Assembly (NCBI RefSeq): GCF_013371085.1
Contig: NZ_JABWCV010000004.1
Span: 186,001 to 250,000, forward strand
Length of the DNA stretch: 64,000 bases
Direction of reading: 5' to 3'
DNA from: Vreelandella maris
GTDB lineage: Bacteria; Pseudomonadota; Gammaproteobacteria; Pseudomonadales; Halomonadaceae
Position numbers and translations under genes: made by a program. Shown here one piece after another: positions 1 through 9,917 of this stretch (position 1 is its first letter; every line of letters begins with the position of its first letter). The notes beneath the pieces are model-generated. The model had not been told where the DNA came from. It saw nothing but the letters and a program-made list of their open reading frames with translations, and searched no databases.

Positions 1-43
1 CCAATCAGGGTGCCAAGTAGTCTAGACTCATGCTATACCTAAA

Positions 44-63
44 ATGTAATCTAATCGTTACAT
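44..63. promoter_or_regulatory. Inverted repeat upstream of mdoG, possible operator
   Basis: Two perfect 6-base arms, ATGTAA and TTACAT, are separated by 8 bases in an AT-rich stretch about 140 bases before mdoG. It has the size of a dimeric repressor or activator site. No cognate regulator can be named from the sequence. The rest of the 1-205 leader shows no gene, only a strong AGGAGG ribosome site about 10 bases before the mdoG start. Confidence 0.3.
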
Positions 64-205
64 ACGCGCATGGCGTGTGTTTTGGCGATGGCGAGCAATA
101 GCAGAAGGACGCAATTAGCTGATCGAATGGTCTCTCACGTATGTCGATTCGGCAAATAAGCGTATTTGATTTCAGGCAAAGGATTGTACAGGAGGATTAC
201 GCTAA

Positions 206-1792
206 ATGAGTGGATCGACCCCGCTAAGCAAATTTTCACGCCGCAACGATTTTTTTTCTCTAGCTGTTCTAGGCGGGCTGCTGGTTGGAAGCTTCCCTCT
301 TGAGGCTTTTGCGTTTGGCTTTGAAGATGTCGCTAGAAAAGCAGAAGAGCTAGCCCAGCAGGGCTATCGTGCTCCAGAAACGTCGTTGCCCAATGAGCTG
401 CGAGAACTCAGTTTTGCGGAATATGCGCAAATACAGTACAAGCGAGATCGCGACGTGTGGAGCGGTAGAGGCGCACCTTTCACCCTGAGCTTTATCCATG
501 AAGGGATGCATTACGACAGCGCAATCCAGTTAAACAGTATTGATCAGGAAGGCGAGGTTCATGGCTTTGCTTACAACCCTGATGACTTCACTTACGGTGA
601 TTTAGGCATCTCCGACGAAGTGAAGAACAGCGATAGCATTGGTATTGCCGGTGTTAAGATCAACCATGCGCTCAATGAAGGTGGCCGCAATGAGGAGATA
701 ATGGTCTTTCTGGGGGCAAGCTATTTCCGCGCTATTGGCAGAGGGCAGGTTTATGGTCTTTCAGGGCGCGGACTGGCTGTTGATACAGGGTTGCCTTCAG
801 GCGAGGAGTTTCCTCGTTTTACAGAAATGTGGATCATCGAACCTAGCCCAGAAAGCCAGTACTTGACGATTTTCGCCCTGCTTGATTCGCCTAGCGTTAC
901 TGGCGCCTACCGCTTCGTGCTGCGTCCTGGAGAAGACACCTTAGTCGACGTGCAGTCGCGGCTATATGTGCGCCGGGCGGTCGAGAAATTGGGGATAGCA
1001 CCGCTCACCAGCATGTACCTTTACGGCCCAGAGCAGCCCTCTTCGACACAACACTATATCCCGGCAATCCATGACTCTAATGGCCTATTAATCAATGATG
1101 CGCAAAATGGTTGGACATGGCGCCCGCTAGCCAATCCAGCCAGATTGATGATGAATCGACAGGCAACGCCTCAGTTACGCGGTTATGGCCTGATGCAACG
1201 TGGCCACAATTTTAGCGATTATCAGGATATTGCCGCACGCTATGACCTACGCCCAAGCGCCTGGGTTGAGCCACAAAATGAATGGGGGGCAGGCAGTGTT
1301 GAGCTGATTCAGATTCCGACAGACAACGAGACCAACGACAACATCGTTTCGATGTGGCTGGCTGATGAAGCACATGACCCTGAAACCCCGCTGGCGTTCG
1401 ATTACCGTATTACGTTCACAACCGATGAAAGCCGTCACCTTGATCCTCAGCTTGCGTGGGTTGAAGAAACACGTCGCTCACGGGGAGAGGTGATTCGCGA
1501 TAACCTGGTGCGCGAGCCCGACGGTACGCTCGCTTTCGTTCTCGATTTTATCGGGCCCTCGCTTTCCGGTATCGGCCGCGATGCAAATATGACCGTTGAG
1601 GCAAGTGTTGGCGATAATGGCGAATTAGCCAATAGTCGCGTTGTTCATAACCCGGCGACCAACGGCTGGCGTGTATTTGTCAACGTGAAGCGCAGTAATG
1701 GCAGTCAGCCTTTGGATATCAGGGCCAAGCTAATGCTCGATGGCAAACAAATGTCCGAAACGTGGTACTACAGGCTGCCCGCTAATGGCTGA
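206..1792 (+). CDS. mdoG: Glucans biosynthesis protein G (periplasmic, OpgG/MdoG)
   Basis: A 528-residue protein of the MdoG/OpgG family, which acts in the periplasm on the nascent beta-glucan backbone to build osmoregulated periplasmic glucans with the glucosyltransferase OpgH. Residues 1 to about 37 form an export signal (SRRND, then a hydrophobic stretch, ending near AFA). The mature part carries the all-beta OpgG-type domain, with PLEAFAF leading into FGFEDV, and later [14 protein letters not shown] and [11 protein letters not shown]-type stretches typical of the family. The length matches E. coli OpgG plus a slightly long N-terminus. The start has an AGGAGG ribosome site about 10 bases upstream. 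The stop overlaps the start of mdoH by 8 bases, so the two are probably translationally coupled. The SRR pair before the hydrophobic stretch resembles a Tat signal, but the spacing is not canonical, so Sec export is more likely. Confidence 0.95.
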   Translation: MSGSTPLSKFSRRNDFFSLAVLGGLLVGSFPLEAFAFGFEDVARKAEELAQQGYRAPETSLPNELRELSFAEYAQIQYKRDRDVWSGRGAPFTLSFIHEGMHYDSAIQLNSIDQEGEVHGFAYNPDDFTYGDLGISDEVKNSDSIGIAGVKINHALNEGGRNEEIMVFLGASYFRAIGRGQVYGLSGRGLAVDTGLPSGEEFPRFTEMWIIEPSPESQYLTIFALLDSPSVTGAYRFVLRPGEDTLVDVQSRLYVRRAVEKLGIAPLTSMYLYGPEQPSSTQHYIPAIHDSNGLLINDAQNGWTWRPLANPARLMMNRQATPQLRGYGLMQRGHNFSDYQDIAARYDLRPSAWVEPQNEWGAGSVELIQIPTDNETNDNIVSMWLADEAHDPETPLAFDYRITFTTDESRHLDPQLAWVEETRRSRGEVIRDNLVREPDGTLAFVLDFIGPSLSGIGRDANMTVEASVGDNGELANSRVVHNPATNGWRVFVNVKRSNGSQPLDIRAKLMLDGKQMSETWYYRLPANG

Positions 1793-4304
1793 AACAATGT
1801 CTTCCTCCCAGGCAGCGCCAACGGATCTGTATTTAGAGCGGTTGGCGTTGGAAACCCAGGATCGTAAGGAGCGCTACACGCTATTAGCCGGTGACCTTGA
1901 TAAACTTGATATGGCTTCACTGCATGCTGCGTTGGGTGGAGATAGCGAGAGCGAAGGTGATTGGCAGAATAAAAATAATGATGACCCAGCGGCATTATCA
2001 GTGGGTCGACGCTTAGCGCTTGCCTATGCAGAGCCGCCATTAGCACCACCAGAGGTACTGTCAACGGACACGTCTGGCATTACGCGCCTGCGAACGTCGC
2101 CGCCGATGAAACGAACGCCATTGGCGCCCCAGAAGTGGTCGACCAATCCTTTCGTCAATATTGGGCGCCGTTTCAAGCGCTGGGCTAACGGTGATTTTCG
2201 AAAGCGCAGAAGAGAGTCACCCTCCGCGTCCTGGAAGTGGGTCGCCAGAAGGCGTCGTTGGATTTTGCTGGTGCTGATTTTCGGTCAAAGTATCATCGCT
2301 GCCAATCAGATGCGTACCGTACTCCCCGGCCAGGGCCTGCAGTGGCTTGAAGTCACTATTCTGTCGCTGTTTGTGCTGCTATTCGCCTGGGTGTCCGCGG
2401 GATTTTGGACCGCTTTGATGGGGTTTTTCCAACTATTACGAAGCCATGATCGCTACGCCATTGACAGCGAAGTGGGCGACGAGCCGATTGATGATGAGGC
2501 GCGCACAGCACTGCTGGTGCCGATCTGTAATGAGGATGTTGCCAGGGTGTTCGCTGGCGTGCGCGCCACCCTGGAGTCCCTGCGCAGCACGGGCAATGAC
2601 CGTCATTTCGATATCTTCATCCTGAGCGATACATCCGATCCTGATATTGCCATTCAAGAAACCTATGCCTGGCTGGTGTTGTGCCGTGACCTGGATGCTT
2701 TCGGCCAAGTTTACTATCGCCGTCGACAGCGCCGTGTCAAACGCAAGAGCGGTAATCTGGACGATTTTTGCCGCCGGTGGGGAGCACTCTATCGTTACAT
2801 GGTGGTGCTGGATGCCGATAGTGTCATGAGCGGCAAATGCCTGACCCGGCTGGTACAAATGATGGAGGTGCACTCCAGGGTCGGCATTATCCAAACAGCG
2901 CCACGCGCTTCGGGGCGCCTCAACCTGTACGCTCGCATGCAGCAGTTTGCGACGCGGGTTTATGGGCCGTTGTTTACCGCCGGGCTCCATTTTTGGCAGC
3001 TGGGCGAGTCGCACTACTGGGGCCATAACGCGATCATTCGTCTAGCCCCGTTTATGCAGCACTGCATACTGGCGCCGCTGCCCGGTAAGGGCTCCATGTC
3101 CGGTGAGATATTATCCCATGACTTTGTCGAAGCAGCGCTGATGCGGCGCGCGGGTTGGGGGGTATGGATTGCTTACAAGCTGGAAGGCAGCTATGAAGAA
3201 ATGCCGCCTAACCTGCTTGATGAGCTCAATCGCGACAGGCGCTGGTGCCACGGGAATTTGATGAACTTCCGGCTTTTTTTCTCGCAAGGTATTCATCCCG
3301 TTCACCGCGCCGTCTTCCTGACCGGTTTAATGTCTTATCTGTCAGCGCCGCTATGGTGTCTTTTTTTAATTCTTTCCACCGCACTTCTGGCAGTGCATAG
3401 CTTTAGCACGCCTGACTACTTTCCTGAGCCGGGGATGTTGTTTCCTGTTTGGCCGCAGTGGAATCCCACCTTGGCGGTGGGCTTGTTCGGCGTGACGGCA
3501 TTACTGCTGTTTTTACCTAAGTTGCTCAGCGTACTGCTGGTGTGGATAAAGGGCAGCCGTCAATTTGGCGGGCCGTTCAAGGTGCTGGCGAGCATGGTTC
3601 TCGAGTCGCTATTTTCGATGCTATTAGCGCCGGTAAGAATGCTGTTTCACACCCGCTTTGTACTGACGTCAGTGATGGGTTGGGCAGTCCAGTGGCGCTC
3701 ACCGTCCCGGGAAAATAGCGACACGACGTGGGGTGATGCCATCCGCGCGCATTGGACACAGACGCTCATTGGGGCTGTGTGGGCAGCGGGTGTTTACATG
3801 ATGGAACCCACCTTCCTCTGGTGGCTCTCGCCCATTGTGGTTGCTTTGATGCTATCCATCCCGGTATCGGCATTGTCGAGCCGTGTTTCGCTAGGGCAGC
3901 TCAGCTTTCAAAAGCGGCTCTTCCGAATTCCTGAAGAAACCCAGCCACCACGGGTATTGCGGCGCATGGTGAGCTTGCTTGCCCAGATGAACACCGGGAT
4001 GTCGGCGCCCTCTTTCGCCCGAGTGGTGGTAGAGCCCGTGCCTAATGCGTTGGCGACGGCTTTAGGCACATCACGGCACACCGATGTCTCGCCCATACGC
4101 CAGCGCCGAGCCGAGCGGGTTTCTCGCGCCGTATTGATGGGGCCAGCGGGAATGAGTCGATTGGAGCGGCTGGATTTTCTAGATGATCCAGTGATGATGT
4201 CTCAATTGCACTATCACCTATGGGTCGATAGCAAGGCGCATCACGGTTGGTTTGAACTGGGTCTGCCAGGGCGTGAATCCACGCATCTACCGACCTTTAG
4301 CTAA
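1785..4304 (+). CDS. mdoH: Glucans biosynthesis glucosyltransferase H (OpgH)
   Basis: An inner-membrane family-2 glycosyltransferase that polymerises UDP-glucose into the linear beta-glucan backbone of periplasmic glucans. Using the ATG at 1785 it has 839 residues, close to the E. coli length of about 847. A long hydrophilic N-terminus (about 150 residues) is followed by two membrane segments, a cytoplasmic catalytic domain and further membrane segments. Catalytic motifs are visible: DTSDPD near 281, DADS near 342 and RDRRWC near 482. The 1785 start overlaps the mdoG stop (ATGGCTGA); an in-frame ATG at 1740 inside mdoG would give a less plausible overlap. The 3' end overlaps the convergent AraC-type gene by 18 bases, and no terminator is visible between them. 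Confidence 0.95.
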   Translation: MAETMSSSQAAPTDLYLERLALETQDRKERYTLLAGDLDKLDMASLHAALGGDSESEGDWQNKNNDDPAALSVGRRLALAYAEPPLAPPEVLSTDTSGITRLRTSPPMKRTPLAPQKWSTNPFVNIGRRFKRWANGDFRKRRRESPSASWKWVARRRRWILLVLIFGQSIIAANQMRTVLPGQGLQWLEVTILSLFVLLFAWVSAGFWTALMGFFQLLRSHDRYAIDSEVGDEPIDDEARTALLVPICNEDVARVFAGVRATLESLRSTGNDRHFDIFILSDTSDPDIAIQETYAWLVLCRDLDAFGQVYYRRRQRRVKRKSGNLDDFCRRWGALYRYMVVLDADSVMSGKCLTRLVQMMEVHSRVGIIQTAPRASGRLNLYARMQQFATRVYGPLFTAGLHFWQLGESHYWGHNAIIRLAPFMQHCILAPLPGKGSMSGEILSHDFVEAALMRRAGWGVWIAYKLEGSYEEMPPNLLDELNRDRRWCHGNLMNFRLFFSQGIHPVHRAVFLTGLMSYLSAPLWCLFLILSTALLAVHSFSTPDYFPEPGMLFPVWPQWNPTLAVGLFGVTALLLFLPKLLSVLLVWIKGSRQFGGPFKVLASMVLESLFSMLLAPVRMLFHTRFVLTSVMGWAVQWRSPSRENSDTTWGDAIRAHWTQTLIGAVWAAGVYMMEPTFLWWLSPIVVALMLSIPVSALSSRVSLGQLSFQKRLFRIPEETQPPRVLRRMVSLLAQMNTGMSAPSFARVVVEPVPNALATALGTSRHTDVSPIRQRRAERVSRAVLMGPAGMSRLERLDFLDDPVMMSQLHYHLWVDSKAHHGWFELGLPGRESTHLPTFS

Positions 4305-5249
4305 GCTGACTTTTGCGTTAAGCGTCTGTGACGGACACTCACCAAACTGCTGCTTATAGTCGTGGGCGAATTGCCCCAGATGCCAGAAGCCCCAGTAAGT
4401 GGCTATTTCCGTTACCGACTGCTCGGGTGATGCGGCTCGCAGCGCCCGACGCACACGATTGAGCCGCGTTAAACGTAAATACTGCAGTGGGCTAATGCCC
4501 AAAATAGCCGTAAAGCTGTACTGCAGCGTGCGCCGACTAACATGGGTCAGCTGGCAAAGTTCATCCATGGTTATCGGGCCATCCATGTGCTCATCCACGT
4601 AGCGCTTTACCCGGTCAACCACTTCTTTACGATGCGCGTAGCTGGGCGGCAGCTCTGCACTAGGCTGTTCGGCTTGCAGGAGTTCCAGCAGCGCCATCAG
4701 CAGAATGTCTTGATGGATATGGCTAGCAATAGCCATCGTTTGGCTAGTCAGCAGGCGCTCAATAAGAAACGCGACGGCATTGAGCGTTTCGCTTGCTGCT
4801 TGTCGACGGGGCATGACGTCCCAGCCTGTATCCAAGCTCATCCCCTGTCGCTTAGCGGCCTCTGCTAACGCTGGTAATTGAATCACTAGCCCATAGATAT
4901 CGAATCCTTCCGGCGTCACCAATTCAAAATCCCGCCCACCGGGACGGCACATTACGTCGCCCTCTCTAAGCGCTTGGCCATTGATCCGCGTGCCATGTCG
5001 AGTCGTGGGGATGCCGATCCATAGCGAGTTTGGCCATACCCGACACTGCTGACGTAGCGCTTGCCCAGTGTGCTCCTTGAACACCTGCATCGTTTCTAAC
5101 GCCACTTCATCCAGGCGACCATAGAAGCTGCCAGGGCTGAGCTGGTCGTACTCCTGCTGCCAGCGAGTCAGGTTTTGCGCATGCTCATCGGCATCGAACG
5201 CTTCCTGGACGCATCTTTTTGGTGCAAATGCGCTTTCGAGCGTGGTCAT
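4287..5249 (-). CDS. AraC-family regulator, probable activator of the ethanolamine genes (EutR-like)
   Basis: A 320-residue transcription factor with a variable N-terminal sensing domain (about 1-210) and a C-terminal AraC/XylS DNA-binding domain (about 215-315) with two helix-turn-helix motifs: [19 protein letters not shown], then [25 protein letters not shown]. The [15 protein letters not shown] pattern is typical of EutR and relatives. It is divergent from eutB, so it very probably senses ethanolamine, perhaps with cobalamin as in E. coli EutR, and activates eutBC and the permease. The effector is inferred. Its last 18 bases overlap the end of mdoH on the other strand, an unusually tight convergent pair. 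Confidence 0.85.
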   Translation of the reverse strand: MTTLESAFAPKRCVQEAFDADEHAQNLTRWQQEYDQLSPGSFYGRLDEVALETMQVFKEHTGQALRQQCRVWPNSLWIGIPTTRHGTRINGQALREGDVMCRPGGRDFELVTPEGFDIYGLVIQLPALAEAAKRQGMSLDTGWDVMPRRQAASETLNAVAFLIERLLTSQTMAIASHIHQDILLMALLELLQAEQPSAELPPSYAHRKEVVDRVKRYVDEHMDGPITMDELCQLTHVSRRTLQYSFTAILGISPLQYLRLTRLNRVRRALRAASPEQSVTEIATYWGFWHLGQFAHDYKQQFGECPSQTLNAKVSLAKGR

Positions 5250-5310
5250 GGGGCTCTCCTCGGGGCGTTATATGAGCCCAATATTGCAGGGTTAACGCCT
5301 TAACTTTCTG

Positions 5311-5337
5311 TATTTATTTAAATTTATTAAATATTAA
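5311..5337. promoter_or_regulatory. 27-base A/T-only run in the regulator-eutB intergenic region
   Basis: The 5250-5458 gap between the AraC-type gene and eutB must hold both divergent promoters. It contains an uninterrupted run of 27 A/T bases, partly self-complementary (TATTTA and TAAATA arms), flanked by TTAAC repeats (GTTAACGCCTTAAC before, ATTAACGG after). This fits an activator or UP-element region. No clear -35/-10 pair or cobalamin riboswitch is recognisable. Confidence 0.35.
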
Positions 5338-5458
5338 CGGGTTTGCCAAAACTCGATACTCCCTCTCTAGTGATAGCGCTATGGTGGAAACAAGCAAGTT
5401 TTATACCTCTACGCGCAGTCAGCGCGATAAAAAAGCAGTCGTTAAAAAGGAAAGCTCC

Positions 5459-6874
5459 ATGGCGCAGACCTATCACACCACGGTGGGGAGTCGCAGCTAT
5501 CGCTTTGCAAGCCTGGCAGAGCTAATGGCTAAAGCCACACCGCCCCGTTCCGGCGACCGTTTGGCCGGGGTAATGGCGGAGAGCGCCGAAGAGCGCGTGG
5601 TCGCTCAGATGGTATTGGCTGAACTCCCGCTCACCACCTTTTTAAATGAGGCCCTGATTCCTTACGAGGAGGATGAGATCACCCGGCTGATTATGGATGA
5701 TCATGACGCCGACGCCTTCGCCCCCATTCGTCATCTCACCGTGGGCGATTTTCGTAACTGGCTACTCTCCGATCACGCGACTAGCGATGTATTAACGGAA
5801 GTGAAAGCGGGGATTACCCCGGAAATGGCCGCTGCCGTCAGCAAGCTGATGCGTAACCAGGATTTAATTCTGGTCGCTAAAAAGTGTCGGGTCACCACCG
5901 CCTTTCGCAACACGATTGGCCTGCCGGGCCGCCTCTCTACTCGACTCCAGCCTAATCACCCGACGGACGATGTGACCGGTATTGCTGCCAGTATCCTGGA
6001 TGGCCTGCTTTATGGCAGTGGCGATGCGGTGATTGGTATCAACCCCGCGACTGATAACGTCGCCCAGAGCGTCAAGCTGATGCGCCTGATGGACGAGGTG
6101 ATTCAGAAGTATCAAATCCCCACCCAGTCCTGCGTGTTGACCCACGTAACGAACACCTTGGAGGCGATCGAGCAAGGCGCCCCGGTCGACTTGGTCTTCC
6201 AATCGATTGGCGGCACCGAGGCCACTAACCGCAGTTTTGGCTTTGACTTGAGCACCCTCGCCGAAGCCGAAGCAGCCGCGCAGTCGCTCAACCGCGGCAC
6301 AGTGGGCCGCAACGTGATGTATTTTGAAACCGGCCAGGGCAGCTCGCTCTCCGCCGACGCCCATCACGGGCTTGATCAGCAAACCTGCGAATCGCGCGCC
6401 TATGCGGTGGCGCGCAAGTTCAACCCCTTGCTGGTGAACACCGTGGTGGGTTTTATCGGCCCGGAGTATCTCTTTGACGGCAAAGAGATCACCCGTGCAG
6501 GGCTTGAGGATCACTTCTGCGGAAAATTGCTGGGTGTGCCTATGGGCTGCGATGTCTGCTACACCAATCACGCCGAAGCCGATCAAAACGACATGGATAA
6601 CCTGCTTACGCTGCTCGGCGTGGCGGGCTGCAACTTCATCATGGGCATTCCTGGCTCCGACGACATCATGCTCAATTACCAGACGACTTCGTTTCACGAT
6701 GCGCTCTATGCACGGAGGGTGCTGGGACTGAAGGCCGCGCCGGAATTTGAGCGCTGGCTCGAAGAGATGCAGATTTTCCAGGATGTCAGCACCCACCGGC
6801 TCAATGACCAGCTTCCGGCCGCCTTTGCCAATAGCCTGCGCCATCTGCCCAAGGAGCCGCGCCATGGCACATGA
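5459..6874 (+). CDS. eutB: Ethanolamine ammonia-lyase large subunit
   Basis: The catalytic barrel subunit of adenosylcobalamin-dependent ethanolamine ammonia-lyase, which turns ethanolamine into acetaldehyde and ammonia together with EutC. It has 471 residues, slightly longer than the 453 of E. coli. Family stretches are clear: GLPGRLSTRLQPNHPTDD, GDAVIGINPATDN, VFQSIGGTEATNRSFG, FETGQGSS and GCDVCYTNHAEADQNDMD. The chosen ATG has AAGGAAAG just upstream, and the protein then begins with the usual short arm. An in-frame ATG at 5381 would add 26 unsupported residues. The gene overlaps eutC by 11 bases. No eutA reactivase or microcompartment shell genes are nearby, so this is the minimal cytosolic form of the pathway. 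Confidence 0.97.
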   Translation: MAQTYHTTVGSRSYRFASLAELMAKATPPRSGDRLAGVMAESAEERVVAQMVLAELPLTTFLNEALIPYEEDEITRLIMDDHDADAFAPIRHLTVGDFRNWLLSDHATSDVLTEVKAGITPEMAAAVSKLMRNQDLILVAKKCRVTTAFRNTIGLPGRLSTRLQPNHPTDDVTGIAASILDGLLYGSGDAVIGINPATDNVAQSVKLMRLMDEVIQKYQIPTQSCVLTHVTNTLEAIEQGAPVDLVFQSIGGTEATNRSFGFDLSTLAEAEAAAQSLNRGTVGRNVMYFETGQGSSLSADAHHGLDQQTCESRAYAVARKFNPLLVNTVVGFIGPEYLFDGKEITRAGLEDHFCGKLLGVPMGCDVCYTNHAEADQNDMDNLLTLLGVAGCNFIMGIPGSDDIMLNYQTTSFHDALYARRVLGLKAAPEFERWLEEMQIFQDVSTHRLNDQLPAAFANSLRHLPKEPRHGT

Positions 6875-7700
6875 TCCGTCATCTCCCATCGTGGTGGAGA
6901 ACCCCTGGGAGAGGCTGAATGCCTTTACCGACGCGCGCATTGGCCTGGGGCGCGCTGGGGTTAGCCTGCCGACCAGCAAGCTCCTGGCATTTCAGTTGGC
7001 TCATGCCCAAGCCCAGGATGCGGTTCACTGCCCGCTGGATGTGGAAGCGCTCTCCACCGAGCTGACCCAAGCCCTGGATTTGTCTGAGGCGACGCTTCGC
7101 CTGCACAGCCATGCCCAGGATCGTGCCATGTACCTGCAGCGGCCCGACTATGGCCGACGCCTTAACGACGAGAGCCGTGAGCACCTGCAGCAAGCCGCCG
7201 CGTCCCAGCAGCGCTATGACCTTGCTGTGGTGGTGGTCGATGGACTTTCTGCGCTGGCCGTGCAGCAGAACAGCGCGCCGTTTCTTGGCTCGCTTTATCA
7301 GATGCTGAGCAGCGACACCGCTGATTGGCAGCTAGCGCCGTTAACGATTGTCGAGCAGGGGCGAGTAGCGATTGGCGATGAGATTGGTGGGCTGCTCAAC
7401 GCGGACGCCGTGCTGGTGATGATCGGTGAACGGCCGGGGCTGAGCTCACCGGATAGCCTGGGATTGTATATGACATGGGCGCCAGAACCGGGGCTCAAGG
7501 ATGACCGACGCAACTGCATTTCCAATGTGCGCCCGGCGGGTTTGCAAATAGAGGAGGCCGCCCGGCGTTTCTTTCTGCTGTTAAAAGAGGCCCGTCAGCT
7601 CAAATTGTCTGGCGTTAAGTTGAAAGATCGCAGCGAGGACGATGTGTTGGAAGGGGACTCAGCATCAGGCTCGACGCGTAACTTCCTGGTGGCGGATTAA
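6864..7700 (+). CDS. eutC: Ethanolamine ammonia-lyase small subunit
   Basis: The cobalamin-binding subunit of ethanolamine ammonia-lyase, 278 residues. It starts at an ATG inside the end of eutB, preceded at 7 bases by AAGGAG, so translation is coupled to the large subunit. The N-terminus (ENPWERLNAFTDARIGLGRAG) and the C-terminal block GERPGLSSPDSLGLYMTW followed by DDRRNCISNVRP are hallmark EutC sequences. The C-terminal 30 or so residues, after LKLSGVKLK, are polar and appear to be an extra tail. The 114 bases between eutC and the permease contain no terminator, so the three genes are probably one transcript. Confidence 0.97.
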   Translation: MAHDPSSPIVVENPWERLNAFTDARIGLGRAGVSLPTSKLLAFQLAHAQAQDAVHCPLDVEALSTELTQALDLSEATLRLHSHAQDRAMYLQRPDYGRRLNDESREHLQQAAASQQRYDLAVVVVDGLSALAVQQNSAPFLGSLYQMLSSDTADWQLAPLTIVEQGRVAIGDEIGGLLNADAVLVMIGERPGLSSPDSLGLYMTWAPEPGLKDDRRNCISNVRPAGLQIEEAARRFFLLLKEARQLKLSGVKLKDRSEDDVLEGDSASGSTRNFLVAD

Positions 7701-7814
7701 CGTCACCCAAAAGCGATATCCCATAACAACGATCACATAACAAAACGGAACAACGTTGGTAAACAACAGCACGCCGCTGATGACGATTTCGTTCCACACT
7801 GAAAGGGCAAAACG

Positions 7815-9254
7815 ATGACACAACCATCGATTGATCAGGCGTATCTGGCAAAACGCCAACTACGTAAAGGCACTGCTGGCTGGATGCTGTTGGCGGGGCT
7901 TGGGGTTTCCTACGTCATTTCCGGTGACTTCGCCGGGTGGAACTTTGGTATCGCCGAAGCGGGCTGGGGTGGCTTTGCGATAGCGGCCTGTTTGATGGCG
8001 CTGATGTATCTGGCGCTGGTGCTGTCCCTCGCGGAAATGTCCGCGGCGATTCCCGCAGCGGGCGGTGGCTATAGCTTTGCCCGCCAGGCAATGGGGCCTG
8101 CCGGTGGTTATTTAACGGGGCTTGCAGTATTGATCGAGTACGCCTTGGCCCCAGCGGCGATTGTGATCTTTATCGGTGCCGCGGTAGAGGCTTTAATCGG
8201 CATTAACGGCCCGCTGGTTTACCTGATTTTCTACGCCGTTTTCATTGGTATCCACTTGGCAGGCGTAGGGGAAGCGCTCAAGGTCATGATGGTGATTAGC
8301 GGCCTGGCGGTGTTCGCTATTCTGGCAACTGCTGTCGCGCTAATTGGCAGTTTCGACGCTGCCAACCTGTTTGATATTGCCCCCACCGATTCGGCGGGCG
8401 CCAGCACCTTTATGCCGTTTGGCTGGTACGGCGTTTGGGCGGCGCTGCCGTTTGGTATGTGGCTGTTCCTGGCGGTGGAAGGTGTACCGCTGGCCGCGGA
8501 AGAAGCCAAAGATCCCGCTCGGGATATGCCCAAAGGGATTATCGCGGCGATGCTGTTTCTGCTCTTCACGGCGCTATTAGTCGTGGTGTTACTGGCCGGT
8601 GCGGCAGGCGCTGAGATGATCGGTCAAAGCGGCGTACCGTTGGTGGATGCACTGAACGCGGCGGGCAGCCCGACCCTGGCTACGCTGGTGAATGTGCTGG
8701 GCCTGGCGGGTCTGATCGCTTCCTTCTTCTCGATTATTTATGGCTACAGCCGGTTAGTGTTTGCGCTCTCACGGGCGGGGTATTTGCCGAAGCCGCTATC
8801 GCTGACCAGCGGCCGTAAAGTGCCTTATTTGGCACTGATCGTGCCCGGCGTGTTTGGTTTTCTGGTGTCGTTGAGCGGGGAAGGCGATTTGATGCTGGGA
8901 ATGGCCGTGGTCGGTGCGACGATCTCTTATGCGCTCATGGCACTCAGCCATATTCTGCTGCGGGTAAAACAACCCGACCTGCCGCGTCCGTATAAAACGC
9001 CTGGCGGTGTCGTCACCTCAGGGGTTGCACTGGTGCTGTCGCTGGTCGCGCTCACCGGGGTATACGCCTTCGACCCACGCGCCTTTAACTACACCATCGT
9101 GCTGTTCATTGTTGGCGCAGCCTACTTCTTCCTCTATAGCAAGAATCACCTCGTAGCGAAAACCGCCGAGGAGGAGTTTGCACTGGTGGTCGCGTCACCT
9201 GAAGAACTGGATGATAGTGATTCAGATCCAGCGGTCACGACAGCGAAGCTGTAA
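7815..9254 (+). CDS. eat: Ethanolamine permease (APC superfamily)
   Basis: A 479-residue integral membrane transporter of the amino acid-polyamine-organocation superfamily, with about 12 hydrophobic segments. The first segment carries GLGVSYVISGDFAGWNFG and later EGVPLAAEEAKDPARDMPKG, both characteristic of the ethanolamine permease branch (Eat/EutP-type permeases of pseudomonads and relatives, not the GTPase EutP). Its place directly after eutBC supports uptake of ethanolamine as carbon and nitrogen source. GAAAGGG lies 7 bases before the ATG. The acidic C-terminal tail (EELDDSDSD) is cytoplasmic and typical of halophile proteins. A strong terminator follows 30 bases after the stop. Confidence 0.93.
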   Translation: MTQPSIDQAYLAKRQLRKGTAGWMLLAGLGVSYVISGDFAGWNFGIAEAGWGGFAIAACLMALMYLALVLSLAEMSAAIPAAGGGYSFARQAMGPAGGYLTGLAVLIEYALAPAAIVIFIGAAVEALIGINGPLVYLIFYAVFIGIHLAGVGEALKVMMVISGLAVFAILATAVALIGSFDAANLFDIAPTDSAGASTFMPFGWYGVWAALPFGMWLFLAVEGVPLAAEEAKDPARDMPKGIIAAMLFLLFTALLVVVLLAGAAGAEMIGQSGVPLVDALNAAGSPTLATLVNVLGLAGLIASFFSIIYGYSRLVFALSRAGYLPKPLSLTSGRKVPYLALIVPGVFGFLVSLSGEGDLMLGMAVVGATISYALMALSHILLRVKQPDLPRPYKTPGGVVTSGVALVLSLVALTGVYAFDPRAFNYTIVLFIVGAAYFFLYSKNHLVAKTAEEEFALVVASPEELDDSDSDPAVTTAKL

Positions 9255-9284
9255 CTTACAAGGCTAATCGCCTAGGCTGAACAA

Positions 9285-9317
9285 GCCTCTTTGCCCTGCG
9301 GCAAAGAGGCTTTTTTT
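9285..9317 (+). terminator. Rho-independent terminator of the eutBC-permease transcript
   Basis: A perfect 11-base stem (GCCTCTTTGCC with GGCAAAGAGGC) around the loop CTGC is followed directly by seven T. It sits 30 bases after the permease stop and 21 bases before the next gene. Confidence 0.92.
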
Positions 9318-9338
9318 GGCTGATGAGAAGGAGTCGTT

Positions 9339-9833
9339 ATGGCGTTAACATTTGATAGTCCCAATGAACAACAGCGCTGGTATGCCGTGGATGATGGCGT
9401 GATGGGGGGCGTTTCAAAAAGTGGTTTTTGCGTTAGCGATGGCGTAGGTCGCTTCCAGGGCGATGTGTCGCTGGAAAACGGCGGTGGTTTTGCCTCCGTT
9501 CGCCGCGAGCCCAACGGGTTCGAGCCAACGCTAGCGGATGCCCAGGGGATAGCGTTGACGGTGCGGGGGGATGGACGTACCTATCAACTGCGCCTGAAAA
9601 CTACCTCTCTTGGCAATGCTTCAGCGTACCGAGTGAAATTTACGCCTTCTCAAGATGCCTGGGAGACACTGCACTTTTCATGGGATGCTTTTGAAGCGGT
9701 GCGACGGGGAACGCTATTGAGTGATGCCCCTGCCGTAACCCCAAGCGAGATTCATCAACTTGGCTTTTTAATCGCGGACCGCACCGCGGGGCCTTTCTGC
9801 CTTCAGATCAACCTAATCGAGCCCCTGCGCTAA
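9339..9833 (+). CDS. CIA30-domain protein (complex I intermediate-associated protein 30 family)
   Basis: A 164-residue soluble protein consisting of one CIA30 domain (a galactose-binding-like beta-sandwich). Recognisable parts are DDGVMGGVS near the N-terminus, FQGDVSLENGGGFASVR, the central GDGRTYQLRLKT and the C-terminal HQLGFLIADRTAGPFCLQINLI. The eukaryotic relative helps assemble respiratory complex I. The role of the free-standing bacterial form is not established, and no complex I genes lie nearby. It has its own ribosome site (GAAGGAG) after the upstream terminator and is probably transcribed alone or with aceK. Confidence 0.85.
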   Translation: MALTFDSPNEQQRWYAVDDGVMGGVSKSGFCVSDGVGRFQGDVSLENGGGFASVRREPNGFEPTLADAQGIALTVRGDGRTYQLRLKTTSLGNASAYRVKFTPSQDAWETLHFSWDAFEAVRRGTLLSDAPAVTPSEIHQLGFLIADRTAGPFCLQINLIEPLR

Positions 9834-9917
9834 GTTGGCGTTGGCTACCCACCAAGGTCGTCTCGCATGTAGCTTCCAGTTACGCGAAGCTGGTAAAAAT
9901 GATCAGGAGCACGGCCC

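Noticed and set aside
2436-3026. 196-codon open frame opposite mdoH
   Set aside because: Antisense to conserved catalytic sequence of mdoH; no family features.
5250-5458. Cobalamin riboswitch before eutB
   Set aside because: No B12-box-like conserved sequence or suitable folding is apparent; the gap is short and AT-rich.
5864-6979. 371-codon open frame on the minus strand opposite eutB
   Set aside because: It is fully antisense to a clear eutB and eutC, has no recognisable domain and follows from the high GC content at third codon positions.
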